Below are positions 59,672 to 64,000 of a stretch of DNA of 64,000 nucleotides, piece by piece. Under the pieces are notes generated by a model that saw nothing but the letters and a program-made list of their open reading frames with translations, was not told where the DNA came from and ran no database searches. The stretch is taken from contig BSQZ01000096.1 of the NCBI GenBank assembly GCA_033239005.1, positions 687,501 to 751,500 of the forward strand, in the 5' to 3' direction. Every line of letters starts with the position of its first letter. Position 1 is the stretch's first letter. The DNA comes from Lamellibrachia satsuma (lineage: Eukaryota; Annelida; Polychaeta; Sabellida; Siboglinidae). The position numbers and the translations under genes are program-made.

Positions 59672-60205
59672 GAGGCATCCGCACACTCTGGCTTAGACTG
59701 GAGCCATTCACACACTCTGGCTTAGACTGGAGCCATCCACATACTCTGGCTTAGACTGGAGCTATCCACACACTCTGGTTTATACTGCAGACATCCACAA
59801 ACTCTGACTTAGACTGGAGCCATCCACACCCTCTGGCTTAGACTGGAGCCACCCACACACTCTGGCTTATAATGGAGCCATTTACACTGTCTGACTTAGA
59901 CTGGAGCCACCCACACACTCTGGCTTAGACTGGAGCCATGCTCAAATGCTGGCTTAGACTGGAGCCATCCACACACTCTGCTTGAGACTGGAGCCATCCA
60001 CACACGCTGGCTTAGACTGGAGCCATCCATACACGTTGGTTTAGACTGGAGCCATCCACACACTCTGGCTTAAACTGGAGCCATCCACACCCTCTGGCTT
60101 AGACTGGGGCCACCCACACACTCTGGCTTATAATGGAGCCATTTACACTCTCTGACTTAGACTGGATCCATCCACACACTCTGGCTTAGACTGGAGCCAT
60201 ATGGA
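59672..60205. repeat. 29-bp minisatellite (CATCCACACACTCTGGCTTA...)n, ~18 copies
   Basis: Units of CATCCACACACTCTGGCTTA + GACTGGAGC with frequent substitutions. A two-unit block (CCTCTGGCTTAGACTGG...TTATAATGGAGCCATTTACAC) appears twice (about 59827-59890 and 60092-60150), showing larger-scale duplication in the array. It abuts the endonuclease remnant at 60180-60425. Confidence 0.93.
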
Positions 60206-60425
60206 CAAATGTCAGCAGACAGGCTGATGTATCAGATGTTGATAGCCATGTTTCTGTCAAAGCTAAAATGTCTATGTGTTTAAATAACATCAGATCACAA
60301 AGGGCAGCAGATTTTTGACGGACAGATCTAAGATTTCTAGTGGCAAAGCGCATGTTTTGAACTGTTTTTGGTCAGGGATTTATTGAGACGTCACCTGCAA
60401 GAAGAATGATGGTAGATGTATTGAG
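60180..60425 (-). pseudogene. LINE ORF2 N-terminus with a 2A-like motif, antisense
   Basis: Read on the minus strand from 60419: ILLAGDVSINP, a stop (TGA, one base from the GGA of the expected NPGP), P, KTVQNMRFATRNLRSVRQKS, then HIDILALTETWLSTSD, the N-terminal endonuclease segments with the LTETW Glu. GDVxxNPGP at the ORF2 start is the signature of 2A-like translational-recoding sequences known from several invertebrate LINEs. The frame dissolves into the 29-bp minisatellite near 60195. It is dead. Confidence 0.72.
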
Positions 60426-60630
60426 ACGTCACCTGCAAGAAGAATGATGGTAGATGTATTGAGACGTCACCTGCAAGAAGAATGATGATAGATTTGTTGA
60501 GACGTCACCTGCAAGAAGAATGATGATATATTAATTGAGACGTCACCTGCAAGAATAATGATGATAGATTTGTTGAGACGTCACCTGCAAGAAGAATGAT
60601 GATAGATTTATTGAGACGTCACCAGCAAGA
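60388..60630. repeat. 38-bp minisatellite, left block (~6.4 copies)
   Basis: The unit GACGTCACCTGCAAGAAGAA + TGATGATAGATTTGTTGA. On the minus strand it encodes ...IIILLAGDVS, the 2A-like start of the neighbouring LINE ORF2. The outermost unit is that LINE's own codons. The block stops within a unit, at GCAAGA, where a LINE is inserted. Confidence 0.95.
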
Positions 60631-61735
60631 CATATAGGCAATGATGTAATCAACTGGATAGAAAAGTGGCTTACACACAGAAGACAGAGAGTAATAGTAG
60701 ATGGTAAGATTTCAAACTGGAAATCTGTTTTGAGTGGGGTACCACAGGGATCAGTGTTAGGCCCTATACTGTTTTTAATATATATAAATGATTTGGAGGA
60801 TGACATATCTAGCAAAGTACTCAAATTTGCAGATGACACAAAGGTATTCAGAAAGGTTACTAATGATACAGATAAACAAAGTTTACAGGATGATCTAGAA
60901 AAATTAGTTAAATGGTCAGAAAAATGGCAAATGTTATTCAATTTTGGGAAGTGTAAATGTATACACATAGGACATGGAAATATGGATGAGGAATATAAAA
61001 TGGGGGATGCTGTACTAGGTAGAACCACACAAGAAAAGGATTTAGGAGTAATATTTAATGCTGACATGAAAGTTTCAGAGCAATGTGGGATTGCTGCTTC
61101 GAAAGGAAATCAAATTCTAGGCCTAATTAGGAGAACTATCACGTATAAGGAGAAACATCTAATTGTACCCCTGTACAAAGCAATAGTTAGACCACATTTG
61201 GAATATTGTATTCAAGCATGGAGGCCATATCGTAAAAAAGACATAGATAAGCTAGAAAGAATACAACGAAGAGCAACTAAGATGATTCCAGAATTAAGAG
61301 ACCTTAGTTACGAAAGTCGCTTATTACAATGTGGTTTGACAACACTAGAGACCAGGAGACTAAGAGGAGACCAAATAGAAGTGTTTAAAATAGTGAACGG
61401 TTATGAGGATGTTGATAGGAATATGTTCTTCAAACTTAAAGAAGGCAGTAGAACCAGAGGACACAAAGCAGCATTAGTTAAGGAGCAGTGTAGGTTGGAC
61501 ATGAGAAAGTACTCATTCTCACAGAGGGTGATAAATGAATGGAACAAACTGCCAAACGATTGTGTTAATGCTAGTAGTGTGAATATGTTTAAAAATAGAA
61601 TTGACAGATATCTGATAAGGGCGGGCTACACATAGATGTGAAAATTGTTGGACTCTCGATAAGCCAATGGCTTCCTTGTCCACTTGCCATCTGGAACTTG
61701 TTCGAGATGGCAATCTTGTTAAATCTTGTTAAAAA
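60631..61735 (+). mobile_element. 5'-truncated CR1-like LINE (subfamily B) inserted in the 38-bp minisatellite
   Basis: Starts at the GNDVINW codons of the RT, just after motif A, and runs through motif B SGVPQGSVLGP, motif C FADDTKVF and the complete C-terminus (open frame 60730-61635, 301 codons, 54 further upstream codons in register). The 3' UTR has hairpin arms TTGCCATCT (61684-61692) and AGATGGCAA (61705-61713) and an AAATCTTGTT tail. The minisatellite resumes immediately with AGAAGAATG. With no stops over more than 300 codons, it is one of the youngest insertions here. It lacks an endonuclease and motif A, so it cannot be autonomous. Confidence 0.92.
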
Positions 61736-62360
61736 AGAAGAATGATGATATATTTGTTGAGACGTCACCTGCAAGAAGAATGATGATAGATTTGTTGAGA
61801 CGTCACCTGCAAGAAGAATGATGATAGATTTATTGAGACGTCACCTGCAAGAAGAATGATGATAGATTTGTTGAGACGTCACCAGCAAGAAGAATGATGA
61901 TAGATTTGTTGAGACGTCACCAGCAAGAAGAATGATGATAGATTTGTTGAGACGTCACCTGCAAGAAGAATGATGATAGATTTGTTGAGACGTCACCTGC
62001 AAGAAGAATGACGATAAATTTGTTGAGACGTCACCTGCAAGAAGAATGATGATAGATTTGTTGAGACGTCACCTGCAAGAAGAATGACGATAGATTTGTT
62101 GAGACGTCACCTGCAAGAAGAATGACGATAAATTTGTTGAGACGTCACCTGCAAGAAGAATGACGATAGATTTGTTGAGACGTCACCTGCAAGAAGAATG
62201 ATGATAAATTTGTTGAGACGTCACCTGCAAGAAGAATGATGATAGATTTGTTGAGACGTCACCTGCAAGAAGAATGATGATAGATTTGTTGAGACGTCAC
62301 CTGCAAGAAGAATGACGATAGATTTGTTGAGACGTCACCTGCAAGAAGAATGATGATAGA
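61736..62360. repeat. 38-bp minisatellite, right block (~16.4 copies)
   Basis: Same unit as 60388-60630. Sub-variants (ATGACGATAAATT, ACCAGCAAG, ATGATATATTT) are interspersed, so the array homogenises only partly. The right end passes into GATAGACAGCCTAAATGAT, itself duplicated once (about 62353-62390). Confidence 0.95.
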
Positions 62361-62512
62361 CAGCCTAAATGATGATAGACAGCCTAAATGATGGGTTACA
62401 ACCAGATTTTGTATACAATGTTCTCTATGTACAAATACTAAGACAAGAAAGTTGTAAAGCTGACTGCGCACAGACAACCTGCGTAGGTGGTCCAACGTGT
62501 GGTCCAACGACA

Positions 62513-63239
62513 ATGCCGAAAAGTAGATGTACCAATGACAAACCAACAATGCCTGAACAGTCCGAAGAGATCAATGACCTGAAACGATCGGTAAACTTCA
62601 TCAGCGACAAGTTGAATGAAATCCTGAAATCGAAGAGAGAAATCTCAGAGATACTCTCACTTGTAAAAAAAACTCGAAAAAATAAACGCAGAAAAGGATG
62701 AAAAAATAAGAGACCTTCAAAGCCGTGTAGACAATCTAGAACAATATTCCCGATTGGAAAATGTCGTAATATCAGGACTTCGAACAACACCTGATGCACA
62801 CCTTCAACACACACCTGGAGAGAACAATGCCCTGGAAGAAAATGTCCTCGCATTGTTCAACAAACAGCTAGATGTGCCCATAACAAAGAACGATATTTCC
62901 GTGTGTCACACGCTAAGACGACGATCAAATGACAGAATCAAAGACAACAACCAGCAACGCGACATCATCGTCCGTTTCGTCAGTAGACGAAGTAAAACAG
63001 CGGTTATGCGTAATGCCCGTCGACTCAAGGGCACAAAAATATACGTTAACGAACACTTAACTACGAAAAATGCTACGCTGGCAAAAACCGCACGCAAGCT
63101 ACAAAAAGAAAACAAGATTGCTTTCACCTGGGTGCGGAACTGCAAAGTGTTTGTTAAGGCTCTCGGCTCGCCAGAAACTGCCAAAACCCACATCATCACT
63201 GAAGAAAGTGACTTTGTCAGGCTGAAGTTACTGAAGTGA
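62513..63239 (+). pseudogene. LINE ORF1: coiled coil plus RRM-like (L1-type) protein, one frameshift
   Basis: Likely start ATG at 62513 (MPKSRCTND). Residues then form a heptad-like coiled coil (INDLKRSVNFISDKLNEIL). At the A8 run 62665-62672 the frame slips by one base; thereafter it reads KIRDLQSRVDNLEQYSRLEN, VVISGLRTT, DISVCHTLRR, DIIVRFVSRRSKTAVMRNAR and a C-terminal domain to a stop at 63237-63239. This is the LEQYSRxxN..I.G...HR.G...I.VRF trimeric nucleic-acid chaperone type found in ORF1 of L1 and several invertebrate LINEs. Removing one A restores one frame, so the lesion may be recent or a base-calling error. ORF2 follows at 63797. Confidence 0.8.
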
Positions 63240-63443
63240 CCTTGCCAGCAGTAACTTGCCAGTGACAATGACGACAGGTTATACCACATCTAAATGTCAA
63301 ATACCATAACCAAACTTGACTCAAGTCAATTCCAATTTTGGTTAATCAGTAAACAAAATATGTTATATTGCTATTACTTATGTTATAACTTTTTAATTTT
63401 ATTTTTTCCATTGAGAGTGTATTTATAATTTTTTTTTTTTTTG

Positions 63444-63497
<54 letters not shown>

Positions 63498-63796
63498 TTC
63501 TATATACAATGTCAATAAATGGTAATGGTTTATCAATTTGTATTGACACATGTGAACATACTTTGAAAATACAAAATGTTAACTTTGCAGGTCTAGATGA
63601 ATTGTTGCTCAATAACAACACGTGTATGTCTAAAATAATTAATCCAGTAAGGACTATTATGATATCAATGTCATTACGTCATCAATACTATCCTCTCCAG
63701 TGAGGACTATTATATCACCAGAACTGTATACATGTACTAGCAATATTAGTAATATCAACATATTTAATATTAATTTTTCACTCATCTATCTAAATT
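63240..63796 (+). other. Inter-ORF region of the right-edge LINE with (TA)n
   Basis: The 557 bp between ORF1 and ORF2 holds a (TA)n tract (about 63447-63492) and a T-run. The small frame at 63509-63703 has no recognised domain. A spacer this long is unusual if both ORFs belong to one element, so a separate insertion in between is possible. Confidence 0.45.
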
Positions 63797-64000
63797 ATGT
63801 CGATACCTACTGAAGAATTTTCTCAATTTCAAGGCACAGGCACAGTAACATCCGATGAAGCATTCCTCTCATACTTAGGAGGAAATCAAAACAACCTAAG
63901 TAATGTTTTATGTACAAATGAAAATAATGATGAAAATAACGAGCCTCAAGTAATACGCTGCTCTTCATATTATGACATTGATAAGTTCACCATTCTAGCA
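63797..64000 (+). CDS. Start of a LINE ORF2, running off the window
   Basis: ATG at 63797 opens a frame with no stop for 68 codons to the window edge. It is Asn/Glu-rich at first, then SSYYDIDKFTILA, which resembles the segment just ahead of the endonuclease domain in L2/CR1-like ORF2 proteins (YYD.D.F..L...). It lies in the same orientation as the ORF1 at 62513-63239, so the two probably form one element. Endonuclease motifs should follow to the right. Confidence 0.5.
   Translation, partial: MSIPTEEFSQFQGTGTVTSDEAFLSYLGGNQNNLSNVLCTNENNDENNEPQVIRCSSYYDIDKFTILA

Overview
This window is nuclear DNA from an animal, most likely a marine invertebrate (spiralian or basal deuterostome). The evidence is AT-rich DNA dominated by (TA)n and other microsatellites, interrupted genes with GT-AG introns, several families of APE-type non-LTR retrotransposons (LINEs), tRNA-derived SINEs, Tc1-like and other DNA transposons, and two genes of classes that are often multi-copy in such animals (a LicD/fukutin-type protein and a DXD-motif glycosyltransferase). 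I cannot name the species. No bacterial operon, phage or CRISPR feature is present.

Only two loci look like host genes. The first is a minus-strand single-exon LicD-family type II membrane protein at 10740-11609. The second is a plus-strand two-exon DXD glycosyltransferase at 45455-48102. Its intron is filled by a decayed antisense LINE, and its second exon has a frameshift and an in-frame stop, so it is probably a pseudogene or a damaged copy.

Almost everything else is mobile or tandemly repeated DNA. The best preserved element is a CR1-like LINE at about 12026-16320. Its ORF1 has an SGNH-esterase-like domain broken by several homopolymer frameshifts. Its 957-codon ORF2 (endonuclease plus reverse transcriptase) is open, but His replaces the expected catalytic Asp of RT motif A. 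At least seven further pieces of the same family lie at 4.1, 4.8, 6.6, 18.8, 23.7-25.9, 46.2-47.6, 56.6-57.6 and 60.6-61.7 kb; they share a 3' hairpin and a TTGTTAAATC-type tail where the 3' end survives. Other LINE lineages lie at 2.4, 7.4, 9.0, 10.2, 30.6, 32.3-33.3, 34.9-35.3, 40.0-40.4, 50.5, 51.3-53.5, 53.6, 54.5-56.2, 60.2 and 62.5-64.0 kb. The last runs off the right edge.

Notable structures are: a minus-strand gag/protease remnant of an LTR retrotransposon (35.6-37.9 kb) carrying a 28-bp minisatellite of about 34 copies between zinc knuckle and protease; a 38-bp minisatellite (60.39-62.36 kb) whose unit is the coding sequence of a LINE 2A-like motif, itself interrupted by a 5'-truncated LINE; a 1.5-kb element with GGGCC-rich inverted ends (33.36-34.88 kb); a Tc1-like transposase split by about 1.7 kb of inserted DNA; and a direct colinear duplication (1.7-5.6 kb versus 38.9-42.7 kb). 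Several minisatellites appear to have been seeded inside retroelement coding sequence. All family assignments come from reading the translated sequence by eye; no database search was run.
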